Below, piece by piece: positions 11,240 to 22,008 of a stretch of DNA of 64,000 nt. This DNA comes from Aurelia coerulea (lineage: Eukaryota > Cnidaria > Scyphozoa > Semaeostomeae > Ulmaridae). The notes beneath the pieces are model-generated. The model worked only from the letters and a program-made list of their open reading frames with translations. It did not search any database and had not been told where the DNA came from. Numbering within the stretch: position 1 is the stretch's first letter; every line of letters begins with the position of its first letter. Location of the stretch: NCBI GenBank assembly GCA_039566865.1, contig CM076951.1:12781484-12845483 (forward strand). The letters run 5' to 3'. A program made the translations under genes and the position numbers.

Positions 11240-12100
11240 GAAAATCTCCTAAAGATAGCGACGAAAGGAGAGGAATGAGATGTGCAGAATCTGAAAATCG
11301 CAGTGATCAGTTGCTAAATATTTTCGTCTGACACTGGTCACATCAAACTATCAAATAAGATCCAAAAGAGATCTTACCTGATGATTTGCGGTGAACAATG
11401 TGTTACAGGAAAATTACAGAAACTTTTAACATTGAGATATTATATTCGAGTGCATTTTTTGGTGCTTTTCTCAAAAATGTATGCAACTCTCATAATTATA
11501 AAACATAGTGGTTAAAATTCAACCGGCCTTCTTTTGAAGCCATGCCCTGCAATAAGGGAATTTCTACTCAGACTAACGTACACTTGCTTCGTTGAGTCCT
11601 TGCTATCAATGCCAACTTTGCCCTTGTCGCAGATCAAAGAGTTTGAGCCATAGAGCAATAAAGGGGCCAATCATGATCGTGGCCCAGGTATTTTATTAGA
11701 ATTTAGGACCAGCCCTTACAAACAACAGCAAGGGGCATTTAACTCACAAAAATATCGTACATCTTTGGCAAAGGCCTTTGTTTCAGTAAAAATCCTTTTA
11801 GAAATCGTAAAAAATCTTTCTATTCTAAAAATCTCGTACAATTTTTTAATGGATTGAAATGCCCCTCAACTAAAAGTTTCTTAATCTGGAATGAAAATAT
11901 CGACTTTTTAGACCTGAAAGCCTTAAAATTTGTGTGCATAGCACCAGTGCTAGTTTCTGTCAACAAGTTTGTCATATAAAATCCCTTATCAAGCGAAAAG
12001 GACGAATGTCCTCAAGACAAAGTTAAATTTCACTCCAAGTCACCTGACAGTAACATGGGACCAATCATCAAACATGAAAAGAAACGTAATGATCATAAAA
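11240..12100. other. Intron between hAT exons 3 and 4
   Basis: Non-coding AT-rich sequence between donor GTAAGT (12107 going down) and acceptor TTTTTTTTTCAG at 11193. I see no other feature. Confidence 0.5.
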
Positions 12101-12405
12101 CACTTACCATTCCGTTCAACTCGCACGAGGACCATCTCCTTGTCTGATTTTGTCTTTCGAGCTTGAGAGCCATCAGACAGCAAAGACATGGCATTCTTGC
12201 TTGCAATTACTGCAGCAACTTTTTCAGTAACAGCCTTTGTGATGGCATTGAAATATTCTCCTGTCGCCTTGCAATCATCCTTTCCATCGATGAGTCTAAC
12301 ACCGTTCATTCGTTGACACTTCACCAGCAGCTTGAAGCTTGAAAGGGGAAACTGGGGGTTCAGGGCTAGCTCATAGGCAGTTTGAATCATTTTGCGGTAG
12401 TTGCA

Positions 12406-14324
12406 CAGTGATCCAGAATGCAAAAATAAAGGAAACAAATACAAAATATCGCAAAAATCAAATTTAATCAAAACCGTCGCAATGATATATGGTCTTAAAG
12501 AGGATATGTTAAGGATCAAAACAAAGCAAAAAGTAGACTTTTATGAGTTCTGAGTCCGGAGATATTCACTTGCAAAGTTGGATGAAATTGACATTGTTTA
12601 CTTTTCATGTAATTTTTGGTTAATTTCTACAGAATGGTCATTACAACAACAAATTCATTTACTAATATCTCTGCCCAGGGTTATCAGATTTTAGCTCTGT
12701 TTCTTTTAATTGATAGAACTACTTGTCGCCTTGCAAGGGAGTTGCTCATTGCTTCAACTGGGTCCTAATTTTTTGTTCTCTTGTTGTTTTTCCTAAATGC
12801 ATTTATTTTCCTGAAATGGACACCAAAAATACGTTATTTGAGATTGAAAGTACAAAATAAAAAAATTAAGGACGAATATGTCTACCAAACCTAGATTTTA
12901 TCACAGCAGCACATTTCAGCAGATAGTCTGCCAAAGCAATCACTCAGGATCGTGCTGGGAAAAAAGTTATTCTATTTTGAAAGTGGCCACTACCACTTTT
13001 TTGCTATTTTGAGCCCCCATTATTTTCATGTGCACCTTCAGACAAACGCAAATCCTGTAACTCATGCTTAAGATATATCATTCTGAATGGTTTTATCCTT
13101 TTTCAACAAGTGTTCTGACAATAGTGATAGTAAAATTGGACGAAAAGGCTCCTCCGCAGAGGCATTTTGTGGCTCACTAATTAAACTGTCTTGAGCTCTG
13201 GGATAGCATAGTCTGAACATGCAATTTCAGCCTTGAAAAAGTGCACGAGGAACGTTTTGTAGCCAACCAGCTTCAAGACAAGGCAATATTATATGGACAA
13301 TGTTATGTGTGATGTTTTTGTGCGCATCCTGATCATTTCACTTCAGTAATTACCATGAAATAGATGTAATCAAGTCAAAACGATAACATTTCACAGTTCT
13401 AACTCTACCAATCTTGAGGAACCATCGCTGATGACATCTTCAACTTTGTATGGATCATTTTTATTTGTGCGAGTTGAAAAAACATTAAAGAAATTATTAT
13501 TGCAATGTTTTTGGTAATTGCATACAGATATGAGTCCCAATGTTTAAGATAGTTCCATCAAAAAAAGTATAAAAGGCCTCTGCGGAGGAGATAGTGAATT
13601 TAATTTTACTTTTCGAAATGCCAGAACACTTGTTAACAAGGATAAAACCATTCAGAATGGTATATTGTAAGCATGAGTTACAGGATTTGCGTTTGTTTAA
13701 AGGTGCACTTGAAAATAATGGGGGCTCAAAATAGCAAAAAAGTGGTAGTGGCCACTTTCAAAATAAAATAACTTTTTTCCCTGCACGATCCTGAGTGATT
13801 GCTTTGGCAGACTATCTGCTGAAATGTGCTGCTGTAATAAAATCTAGGTTTGGTAGACATATTCGTCCTTAATTTTTTTATTTTGTACTTTTAATCTCAA
13901 ATTATGCATTTTTGGTGTCTATTTCAGGAAAATAAGCGCATTTAGGAAAAATAACAAGAAAACAAAAAAATGGGTTCTGGAAGAAGCAATAAGGGACTCT
14001 CTTGTAAGCGGACATGTTGTTCTATCAATTAAAACAAACAGAATTAAAATTGGATAACCCTGGGCAAAGATATTAGTAAATGAACTTGTTGTTGTAATGA
14101 GCATTCTGTAGAAATCGACCAAAAATTACATGAAAAGTAAACAATGTCAATTTCATCCAACTTTGGAAGCAAATATCTCCGGACTCAGAAATCATAAAAG
14201 TTTACTTTTTGCTTTGTTTTCATCCTTAACATATCCTCTTTAAGACCATGTATCATAATAACCATTTCGATTAAATTTGATTTTTGCGATATTTTGTATT
14301 TTTTTCCTCTTGCTGGATCACAGT
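12406..14324. mobile_element. 1.9-kb palindromic (foldback) element, family P, copy 1
   Basis: The ends are CACAGTGATCCAG (left) and CTGGATCACAGTG (right). The arms (about 12420-13165 and 13575-14320) are inverted copies with scattered mismatches. For example, AACTCATGCTTA at 13060 returns inverted near 13665, and CTCCTCCGCAGAGG at 13150 inverted near 13575. The unmatched centre is about 400 bp. No open frame of note is present. A second element with the same ends and similar size lies at 57914-59842. Superfamily unknown; no clear target duplication. Confidence 0.75.
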
Positions 14325-14803
14325 GTGGACCTGCTCCCAGAACGTCCGCTGATAGTCGGCTGAGCTCTGTCGGTTGCTTTCCTTTTTCAATATGCACTGC
14401 AATTTTATGGCCAGCACTTTCATTCAGATGTCGCATGATCTATGAAAGGAAGCGATACTTTTATGTTAACTTGTAGTGAATTTTGAACTGAGAGAAAAAC
14501 CCGCAGTTTAGTACAAAAATGAAAAGAGTTTTGAATCGATACGATAGTAAAAATATTGAAACAAACCTGGTGTTTGGTGACCATATTTGTGCCATCGATG
14601 AAAGCTCTTGCTGAAGTCTTTGTGCTCCCTTTGATCGTTGGGTCTTTCAGGATGACGTCCTTGTTGTTTTCGCAGACTTTACACCAGATAAAATTTACAT
14701 ATGTTCGATCACCTTCTTTCAGCGTCTTGAATCCTATTATATCGGACTTCCCATAACTTTGGAAAGTCTTCAGTTCAATTTTGTTTCCTTTCGTGGTAGT
14801 CAT

Positions 14804-15141
14804 GATCGAACGCAATGGGTGCTCTGATATGATGATCGCAAAATGTTGTAGCAAGCGGTAAGGTAACCGTACTTTTACACGGGTTCATACAATAGGCCCA
14901 AGGGTTCACACATTAACTTCAAGCATGGTATTAATAGAAATTCTCGGTGACTTTGATACTCAATTGCCGTTTTCCGTAGAGACGTTGCTAATTCATTACC
15001 TATTGTTTCCTGTGTTTTGATATGCCGGCTGCCGACTTCGTATTGTCTGTGTCATTTGCCGTGTCTTTTGAGATGCTCTTGTTCGAAACATTCACACATT
15101 TTGAGAACGAGACTAATCATTTCCTTCTAAATCACAGAGCG
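14804..15141. other. No recognisable gene; 5' flank of the hAT gene
   Basis: Sequence upstream of the hAT start codon. No promoter element can be called with confidence. Confidence 0.4.
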
Positions 15142-15245
15142 ACATTTGACACGATTGACCATTTTGCGCGAGCGATCAAAAGCTCCCGTGGTTTGGTTTG
15201 CGCGAGTGCTGACGCGATCGCGAGCGATCGCTCGCGTCAAACGAA
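15142..15245. repeat. Short GCGATCGC-rich imperfect inverted repeat
   Basis: The patch opens TTTGACACGATTGACC and closes with the inverse-like TCGCTCGCGTCAAA. It contains the perfect palindrome CGAGCGATCGCTCG near its right end and another CGAGCGATC near 15165. It is locally GC-rich within AT-rich DNA. It may be a tiny foldback element; no duplication was identified. Confidence 0.4.
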
Positions 15246-15425
15246 AAGGCCTGGGCTGCTGCATTTTGGCTACACATTTCTGCACTGCTGCGGACGGCAA
15301 GTTGAGAAATGCTTAGAAAATAAAACATTGCAGCAATATGTCGCCGGAATGTAGCAGTTGGTAATGTGCAAATTATTGCCGACAGCTGAGTCTGCAAGTC
15401 TGATTATCTTGAAGATGTTGTCGTA

Positions 15426-15851
15426 CCGGGTGAGTAAAAAAAAGTTAACATTTTTGGCGGGCTGCGGAAACACAAGTGCGTGGCTGATAATCAAAATGAA
15501 GATGTTAATCTGTCAGTCAAGGGCAAACTCAGATGTGACGATTCTGGTTCGTGATTTACTTGCCATCGACATTTTCATTCTATCCCAGAAACTGTCAATG
15601 GTACTAAATTTAAATTTCAATGGCAAGTAAATCATGGACCAGAATGGAATGTGGAATTCTTGTTCCCATACAAATCCTTTAACAGAATTTTCCTAAATTA
15701 TGGGTCTAAAAGGCGAGTGATCTTACTAAACAAAATGTTCACATCTAATTTAGCCCTTGACTAACAGATTCAAACTTTATTTTTGAATATTGGCCACATA
15801 CTTTTTATTCCACAGCCCGACAAACATGTTAACTTTTTTTTACTCACCCGG
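15426..15851. mobile_element. Family-A miniature element, variant 2, TA-flanked (426 bp)
   Basis: The ends CCGGGTGAGTAAAAAAAAGT and its near inverse are bordered by TA (15424-15425 and 15852-15853). The inner arms share GTTAACATTTTTGGCGGGCTG with its approximate inverse near 15810-15830. The first seven bases, CCGGGTG, are shared with the elements at 5908 and 17108. Confidence 0.8.
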
Positions 15852-16079
15852 TACAATCGATATTGACAAATTTTCAGAATTATAGCGCTACATTTTGCAT
15901 TAGTGCACTTTTCCACTATTTTCACCTTCTCCTAATGAAATTACGTATTAAAATGAGCAATTTTGAGCAAAATGATGTCATATCGCACAAATGAAAATGA
16001 GGCTGTGTGATTGTTTTTTACCTCTCCATTGCCTCTTAAATTACCGCACTTCATTGCCTCTTAAATTACCGCATTTAGT

Positions 16080-16440
16080 GCAAATGAGGAATTGGTTATG
16101 GCCAGTTTTGATGTCTCCAGTTTGTTTACGAACATCCCATTAGAAGAAACTATAGATTTATGCACCAACTTATTATTTGATAGAAATGATAAATTACAAT
16201 ATAGGGATTATTCGTTGGACCGCACTCAGTTTTGTAAATTGTTGGGCTTTGCTGTCAAAGAAAATCATTTTATTTTTAATGGGCAACTTTTTGATCAAAT
16301 TGATAGTGTAGCAATGGGTTCTCCTTTTGGACCGTCCTAATATATTTATGAGTAACATGGAAAAACGCTATTTAAATAATTGCCCTGCTGAGTTTAAGCC
16401 TGTACTGTACATGTACATGATACTTAATGTTTATCTAGGG
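16080..16440 (+). pseudogene. Penelope-like element reverse transcriptase fragment
   Basis: The frame from 16092 encodes SFDVSSLFTNIPLEETI, the motif-A region of Penelope RT with its catalytic Asp, followed by the motif-B region QIDSVAMGSPFGPS. The frame then breaks near 16335. A second frame (16327 on) continues with ANIFM-like residues, and the catalytic YxDD region is degenerate. No GIY-YIG domain follows. It is a 5'- and 3'-truncated relic. Confidence 0.75.
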
Positions 16441-17105
16441 ACAGGGACCATATTGCTATGCATACTTCTTTATAGCGGAAACATGCTAATTAGTGGTAAC
16501 CATGGAAAAATAACTTTATTTCTTGATTTTTCACCAACAACAAGAGATCAATTGATGAGTATGGTATCAATGGTGGCAAATAACTGTTGACCACAATGCA
16601 TTATGCTCCAATTAAGAAGTTTTATACTCTCAGAGTCTGGTACCCAGGGTAAAAGTTTTAACAATTCTATTAGGACTTTGGCTAAAGAACAAGTTGGGTC
16701 TTGGGAAAAAGTACCTTCCCACCATCTTTAGCACAATCATGTATTGTAAACTAATTACCCAAAAATTTATATTTCCAATGCATGCTTATTGCCAAGCCCA
16801 AAACCATACAACAACTTTATTCTGCAGGGCAGCAGGTCAAGTAATCTGCGGGTCAAAGACGAAAGCAAACATCCGGGTCACCACCAGGGCCAAGGGCTGA
16901 GTGGCGTCAAACACAGTATGAAAATAGCCGGCAACATATTGCTTATGCCAAGCCCGTCCTGTACAGTCCCGTAATGGGTTTGAGCAGTCAATTAAGGAGC
17001 TTCTCTCTCAGGTCATACTTGGACAATTAGAAAATGAGAACTGCGCTGTTCCAGAAGTTGTCAGACTGAAACTGTCTGGGGATGGTACTTGGTTGGGAAG
17101 CAAAC
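16441..17105. other. No recognisable gene
   Basis: Sequence between the Penelope scrap and the family-A element. Short frames only; possibly further decayed element sequence. Confidence 0.4.
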
Positions 17106-17107
17106 TA

Positions 17108-17723
17108 CCGGGTGACCCAGAAAAAAGTGACCCAACGCATTCTGTTATAGAAAAAAAAGTAAGTGATTGATTGAAATATTTCAAGCGTTGTTCTGTCACT
17201 AAAAGACTAGCCTACATTATGAGTATTTTTCGGAATTGTTTGAACACAGTACAGTTCCTGGATTAAGCATTTTGATGAAAAGGGCAGGCGTGATATGCTC
17301 AAAAAGTCATCAAAAACGGGGGATCAATTTAAAGCCATTTCAGATCTTCAAAACAACAAAGAGCGTGTTTCATTTTGCCTGAGAATATTTCCAAATACCT
17401 AGGGACTATAGAATTGCTCTGAAGACTCCCAACTGGGTTGCCTATTCCCAGGTTGAAATGAAAAACGCTCCTCGTTGTTTTGAAGAATTGAAATGGCGGT
17501 AAATCAATCCCCTGTTTTTGACAACTTTTAGAGGATTTCAGGCAGGCCCTTTGCCTTGAAATCCTTAATTTTGGAAATTTACCGGACCGAACAAAACTGC
17601 GAAAAATGCTCAAAGCATACGATATTCTTTTAGCGACAGAACAACGTTTGAAGAATTTCAATCGGGCACTTACTTAGTTTTCTGTGACAAATTGCTTTGG
17701 GTCCCTTTTTTTGGGTCACCCGG
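17108..17723. mobile_element. Family-A miniature element, variant 3, TA-flanked (616 bp)
   Basis: The ends CCGGGTGACCCAGAAAAAAG and its near inverse (TTTTTTTGGGTCACCCGG) are bordered by TA (17106-17107 and 17724-17725). Inner inverted homology is clear: TCAAGCGTTGTTCTGTC near 17180 returns inverted near 17632-17650, and AATTGAAATGGC matches the inverse of GCCATTTCAGATC. It has no coding capacity. Confidence 0.8.
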
Positions 17724-17725
17724 TA

Positions 17726-18190
17726 CATGTAATAAATCTTGCATTTACTTTGCCTGACTTTCCTGCGGAAAAGGGCGATGGAATGAAGGTATCACAATTT
17801 TATCGCTGTGTTTTCCGACAACGATTTTACAGAAGACGGTCGCTAAATGTACAATAACTGGTTTCTATCCTTTAAACAATGAAATAAGGAATAATTCATT
17901 AGCATTGACTTTTCCGATAAAATTTACTTCGGCCAAGTAGCTGCCTTCCATAGGCTTGATAATAAATGAATTATTTAAATCCTTTATCTTTTTCTTTAGT
18001 ACGTGTGATCTGGGCAAAGATTTATCAATGTCATTTTTTCTCATGATAGGCTTTGTTGCTCATATCAAATGTTTCCTTTGCATAAAGTAACATGTTGAGA
18101 TTTGTATCATGGGCTTGTTTTTGTAACTTCTGGTCTTCCTTTTTTGCTCCACCATCCAGAATTAATTTTTCTATTGAACCAGTTTTTTAT
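17726..18190. other. No recognisable gene
   Basis: AT-rich spacer; nothing supported. Confidence 0.4.
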
Positions 18191-18199
18191 CTTACTTGC

Positions 18200-18416
18200 A
18201 AGCCAATTGGAGTATACTCATTTTGCCCCAAAAATAGGAGTGCATCCTTACACTTCTAAAATAGGAGTCTCCTATAGAGAGTTTACACGCCTTATTTATG
18301 GAAAATTAGGCAATAAACGCATACCTTTGCCTGCATGTGCGTATGATGCAATTAGAGCAACTTTTGCAGGGGATGATCCAATGACAGGCTTCATTGAAGA
18401 AGATGTACTTGAGTGA
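18200..18416 (+). CDS. P2X7-type intracellular (ballast) domain, C-terminal exon or relic
   Basis: The frame encodes SYREFTRLIYGKLGN, then RIPLPACAYDAIRATF and DDPMTGFIEED before the stop at 18414-18416. This follows the C-terminal zinc-binding ballast domain of P2X7 (Y/R-x-F-T-R-W...G-x-L-G, P-x-C-x3-x-I-R, Y/T-G-F). In invertebrates the domain is often found detached from the channel, in proteins linked with mobile elements. No channel segments are visible upstream, so this is either a last exon or a displaced fragment. Confidence 0.55.
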
Positions 18417-18479
18417 ACAAATACTTTGGATTGGTATTGATAGGAGGAAGATACATGTAAACGTCTATGATACTTAAAA

Positions 18480-18720
18480 AATGGAATCTGTTATAACACA
18501 CACACACATACACATATCTTTTTTATAAGAAACCGCTGATAAGAAACTCAGACTCTCAGATTGCCAAAAAATTAAGAAACTCTTGCATGTTTTTATATGC
18601 TATGCATGAAAATATGCATGAAACAAATCTGAGGGCACAGATCTGGTAATATTAAGAAACTTTCATTACTGGCCCAGATTCTTAGTTTCTTATGGAAAAA
18701 ATATGTGTATGTACAGTACA
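18480..18720. repeat. Member of a dispersed repeat with AAGAAACT/AGTTTCTTA ends (family D), plus a CA microsatellite
   Basis: ATAAGAAACCGCTGATAAGAAACT at the left is answered by TTAGTTTCTTATGG at the right, and similar wording (TTTCTTA...TTAAGAAAC, aagatctcaaaa) recurs at 21530-21930, 39950-40290, 46950-47260 and 49180-49490. A (CA)n run is at 18498-18513. It is non-coding; boundaries are approximate. Confidence 0.4.
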
Positions 18721-18761
18721 CTGCATATGAGTAAAAAATGTGATGCTACTTTTTGTTCTTT

Positions 18762-19690
18762 GGACAGTCAACAACATCTTTGTGGCAATGCATAGGGTGC
18801 TTGCAAATCAAACAACGTGGTGGTGCTCTTTGCTTTTTTGAATTCTGCTGTTCCACCATATCTGGATCCGAAAAGCAAGTTATGAATTTTCAATTGTTAA
18901 AAACCCATTGCTGCATGCTTTCTATCTAAAACCATGGATATAAAATAGGTCAAAGAGTGCATCAAAATACTCTCAACAAAAATTAGACACCTTTATTGAT
19001 ATCATTAAAATTATTTGATAATTGATAACTACCAGGAAATGTGGACAAACTTTGGCTAGTCTTAGCAGCTGATGCATTTCTTTGCAACATCAAAACATGT
19101 TGTGAATTATTACCATTTGGATAAAACTTATTCAAAAAAGTAAAATTTTCACATTGAAGTGTAATTACCTGCTGTAGGTGGTACATCTACAATTGTCATT
19201 TCTACTCTTTGCTTTCTTTTTGCAACTGCTTCAATTATAGGCTGTTTTGTGAGCATTGAGTTGATTGGAGGAGGTGTCATTTCTTTCAACATATTTTCAC
19301 CCCATTTTAGCAGCTCTACATTCCCACAGGTTTGATAAATACACTCTACATAGCCTGAAATGAAAATGTGCACATATATTAAATTGACAGTTCTATATCA
19401 ACTATTGTTATCGTTGTAGTATTGTAGTATGAATTGTAGTATCTTCAGTTGCGGACAGAGACTCTAAAAGTTATCCTGTTAACGTAGAAGTGCCAACGTT
19501 AGTGATTTGAAGAATGAATAATAAACTTAGCTAACATACCAAAATTTTGTGTCACACAAACTTCTTTGATGGTTGCCTCACCATTTTTCAATTTTGGGTA
19601 GAACACTTTAATGAGTGGTGACCCATCTGGTTTCCTCTTTACCTCACGGTGGACATTGTGGTTGAAATGAATCGAAGCGAGTATTGTTCT
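18762..19690 (-). CDS. Small multi-exon uncharacterised protein with Cys/His C-terminus (fragment)
   Basis: Minus-strand segments near 19690-19545 (ILASIHFNHNVHREVK, LIKVFYPKLKNGEATIKEV), 19354-19169 (YVECIYQTCGNVELLKWG), and 18868-18762 (PPRCLICKHPMHCHKDV, VDCPKNKK then stop) look like exons of one protein. The last has C-x2-C-x5-C/H spacing like a zinc knuckle. The wording resembles uncharacterised invertebrate and fish proteins that share an FPK-x-K-G block; I recall no function. Upstream exons would have to lie where the DIRS ORF1 now starts, so the gene is probably truncated. Confidence 0.45.
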
Positions 19691-19792
19691 GCAGAAGATA
19701 CAATGTTTATGGGTTATTTTGTATCCAGATTAGCAGGGCTTTTAAAATCTTAAGGTCATCTGCACAAGTGCACAGAGACTTTCATAGACCCT

Positions 19793-20680
19793 ATGCTCAG
19801 ATCTTCGGAAGAAGATGTTTTAAGTCTTTATAGGGGAAAGGAGTTTGATGACGACCATCAGGGCTCTGATTTGGAAGAGGAAGTTGACAATGATTCCCTT
19901 CTTAATGATCTAAATGAATTGTTACTGCCATCTGAGGATAAAGGGCCACCCATATCAGAAAAATTGGCTAAAATTGTCAATGCAAAATTCTCAACTGAGT
20001 TTGACCAACAAAAGCGCAAGACGATTCTTGAAAAATATAAAATACCAAAAAATTTTGAATCCTTGCTTGTCCTAAAAGTCAACCCTGAAATATGGGCCAA
20101 GTTACCTGCCAATAGTAAACAGGGAGATATAAAGATGTCCTCCTTGCAAGACTCTGTAGCCAGGGTAACTGGCGGTATTTCATCAACTATTGATGATTTG
20201 CTAAAGGCAAGAGAGAAAAAATCTCAAGTTGAGGTCAAAGCTATTATTGCACAGCTCCTTGATTGCACTGTTTTGTTGGATGATGTTAGTCAGGAGATGT
20301 CTTTTAAACGTAGAGACTCCCTTCGCCCACATTTGAACAATGATTTCAAACAGGCTTGCTCTAGAAATATGAAGCCAAGCAAAATGCTATTTGGCGATGA
20401 CCTCCCCAAAACAATTGAGGCCTTAAAGGCAACAAATAAAGTTGTAAATAATGCATTCAACTCAAATGGACCAAGACAAGGTCAGCGTTTTCCTGCACCC
20501 TCAGGATATGCCAACAATGCTGCATATGAGGCATACTACCCTAGTCGTGGCGGATACTCAAATCGGTCAAAATCTTTTTTAGGGGCAAGGGGGAGGATGT
20601 CATCATAATCTCCCCAACAAGCTTACACATCACGACCACAGCAACAACACCAACAACAACGAAAATTCATGAAGCCTTAG
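19793..20680 (+). pseudogene. DIRS-type retrotransposon ORF1 (gag-like)
   Basis: The 271-codon frame encodes an acidic N-terminus, then LAKIVNAKFSTEF, the block VLKVNPEIWAKLP, MSSLQDSVARVTGGIS and a Gly/Asn/Tyr-rich tail. The R-P-x-N-like/VN-x-E-I-W block is typical of ORF1 of DIRS-like elements in invertebrates. The stop at 20606-20608 appears premature, since the same frame continues with a Gln-rich tail to about 20680. The pol part follows but is split by the large element at 20780-32366. Confidence 0.65.
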
Positions 20681-20689
20681 AAAATTGCA

Positions 20690-20779
20690 AACAGCAGGTA
20701 TATACATTTGATAAACATATTATTGAAGCACTTACTGACTATTTAGTCTACAAAGTTGCAAACTTTAAGGCAGGTCAAA
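20690..20779 (+). pseudogene. 5' part of the DIRS pol frame, before the insertion
   Basis: The frame encodes HIIEALTDYLVYKVANFKAG and runs straight into the insertion point. The same frame resumes after the element at 32376 when one copy of the 9-bp duplication is discounted. Bases 20771-20779 (CAGGTCAAA) are the left copy of the target-site duplication. Confidence 0.65.
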
Positions 20780-21200
20780 GGCTTATTGTAATTTGCGAAA
20801 ATTTTCACATCATGCGAAAAATGCGAAAATTCGCAAAATACAAAAAAGGTGCTTGAAATTGTAAAATGCGAAAATTCTTAAATTCCTGTTAAATCGAAAA
20901 CTTAACGCTTCTTTCTCGTCAATGATCAAAACAAAATAAGCCAAGGACAACGGGGACAAGGTTACACAACCACCTGGTCTTGTCTTGCTTTGCTTCTGTC
21001 GTCCATGCATGCTCCATGGCCTAAAAAAGTTCTGATTCCAATCGAGATCCAAAACATAATCCATTGATTCTTCAAAGTCAGCATTTGCCAGTCATGATCA
21101 CCCTTGAAACCAAATCCACGCCTATAAACCTCAACATGTTGTTACAAAAGCTCAGAATGGGCCAGTCTGCAGAGTATGGCATGTGCACACCGGAGATATT
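20780..21200 (+). repeat. Left terminal inverted repeat of the 11.6-kb element
   Basis: It matches, inverted, 32010-32366 and then 28170-28229. The outer 90 bases carry several GCGAAAA/TTTTCGC motifs. The repeat continues through GCTCAGAATGGGC to CAGTCTGCAGAGTATGGCA and a GCACACCGGAGAT motif near 21187. Confidence 0.85.
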
Positions 21201-21529
21201 TTTGTCCAAAACCTGTTGCCCACCGGGTATATTTGGGCGTGGCAAATAAGATGGGCGTGGCCGGGCGTGGTCCCATAGAAAACATGAGCGAATAAAAACA
21301 AGTAATGTGTTGTAATGTGTGTAATGTGTTTTGTGTATACAAGTTTGAGATATCATGTATCTTACTTGACATTCAATGATATACAAATTAAAACTAGGTA
21401 TTTTGTGGACAGATACTTCACAGATGTATTTAAACCATTCTTGAAAAGTAGGGCCCTGCCTGATTATATTCATTTAGGTATACTCGTCTTTTAAGGAAAG
21501 GTTAAGCCTGGGACTGGTAGTGGCTAGTG

Positions 21530-21930
21530 GTAAGGAAGCTAGTTTCTTAAATCTTAAGACATTTGTAACCAAAAGTTTTCTTGTGTGTGAATTTCCTATA
21601 TTTTTGATACATTTAGTATAGAGCAAGTCTGTTATTGTTAGAAGGGCTTCTAAATCATTTAGTAAGATCTCAAAATGGTGTGAATTATGTTATTCTTGTT
21701 TTGAGAACAAGAATAACATAATTCACACTGAAATCAATGTTAAAACAGTTTGCATTTTTGTACAGTGTCAAAAATTATTCAATGACGTGGGAAAACTGAA
21801 GCTCCAAATTGCTTGCGTTTCTTAGCTTTCTCAATCCTTTTAGCATGGTTTCTTAACTTCTGAAAAATTGAGACTAGAATTTTTTATATGCTGTTCCTTG
21901 TAAAAATATGAGTGTAGCTTAAATCGTATT
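21530..21930. repeat. Dispersed family-D repeat with a perfect 23-bp hairpin at 21678-21728
   Basis: It carries TAGTTTCTTAAATCTTAAGA at one end and GGTTTCTTAACTTCTGAAAA near the other. In its middle GTGTGAATTATGTTATTC at 21678 begins a 23-base arm that returns perfectly inverted (21706-21728) after a 5-base loop. Wording is shared with 39950-40290 and 46950-47260. It lies 3' of the transposase gene, inside the large element. Confidence 0.55.
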
Positions 21931-22008
21931 TTGATGACTAAGGAGTGCTATTATCTTTCTATCTGATTGACAAACTCGAACTTAGAAGTCAAACAGTCAG
22001 ACATTTGC

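Larger units (their letters stand above)
9577..14803 (-). pseudogene. hAT-superfamily transposase gene (ZNF862-like, BED finger), interrupted
   Basis: At least four minus-strand exons. Exon 1 (14803-14567) starts MTTTKGNK and carries C-x2-C (WCKVC) of a BED-type finger, with donor GTTTGT. Exon 2 starts at 14439 (acceptor CCTTTCATAG) and supplies the histidines in MRHLNESAGHKIAVH. Exon 3 (about 12405-12108) encodes KMIQTAYELAL and VIASKNAMSLLSDGSQA, which matches the region around the first catalytic Asp of hAT RNase H folds. Exon 4 (11192-9577) encodes SCTADGANVNFGHLSGLL, IHCANHRIELAVKAA, TRFVGHRVEAFKRLL and the C-terminal dimerisation block SNSTVERGFSVLTNV. This order is that of hAT transposases; vertebrate ZNF862 is a domesticated relative. 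A 1.9-kb palindromic element lies between exons 2 and 3 and appears to cut coding sequence, so this copy is probably dead. The terminal repeats of the hAT element itself were not located. Confidence 0.8.
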
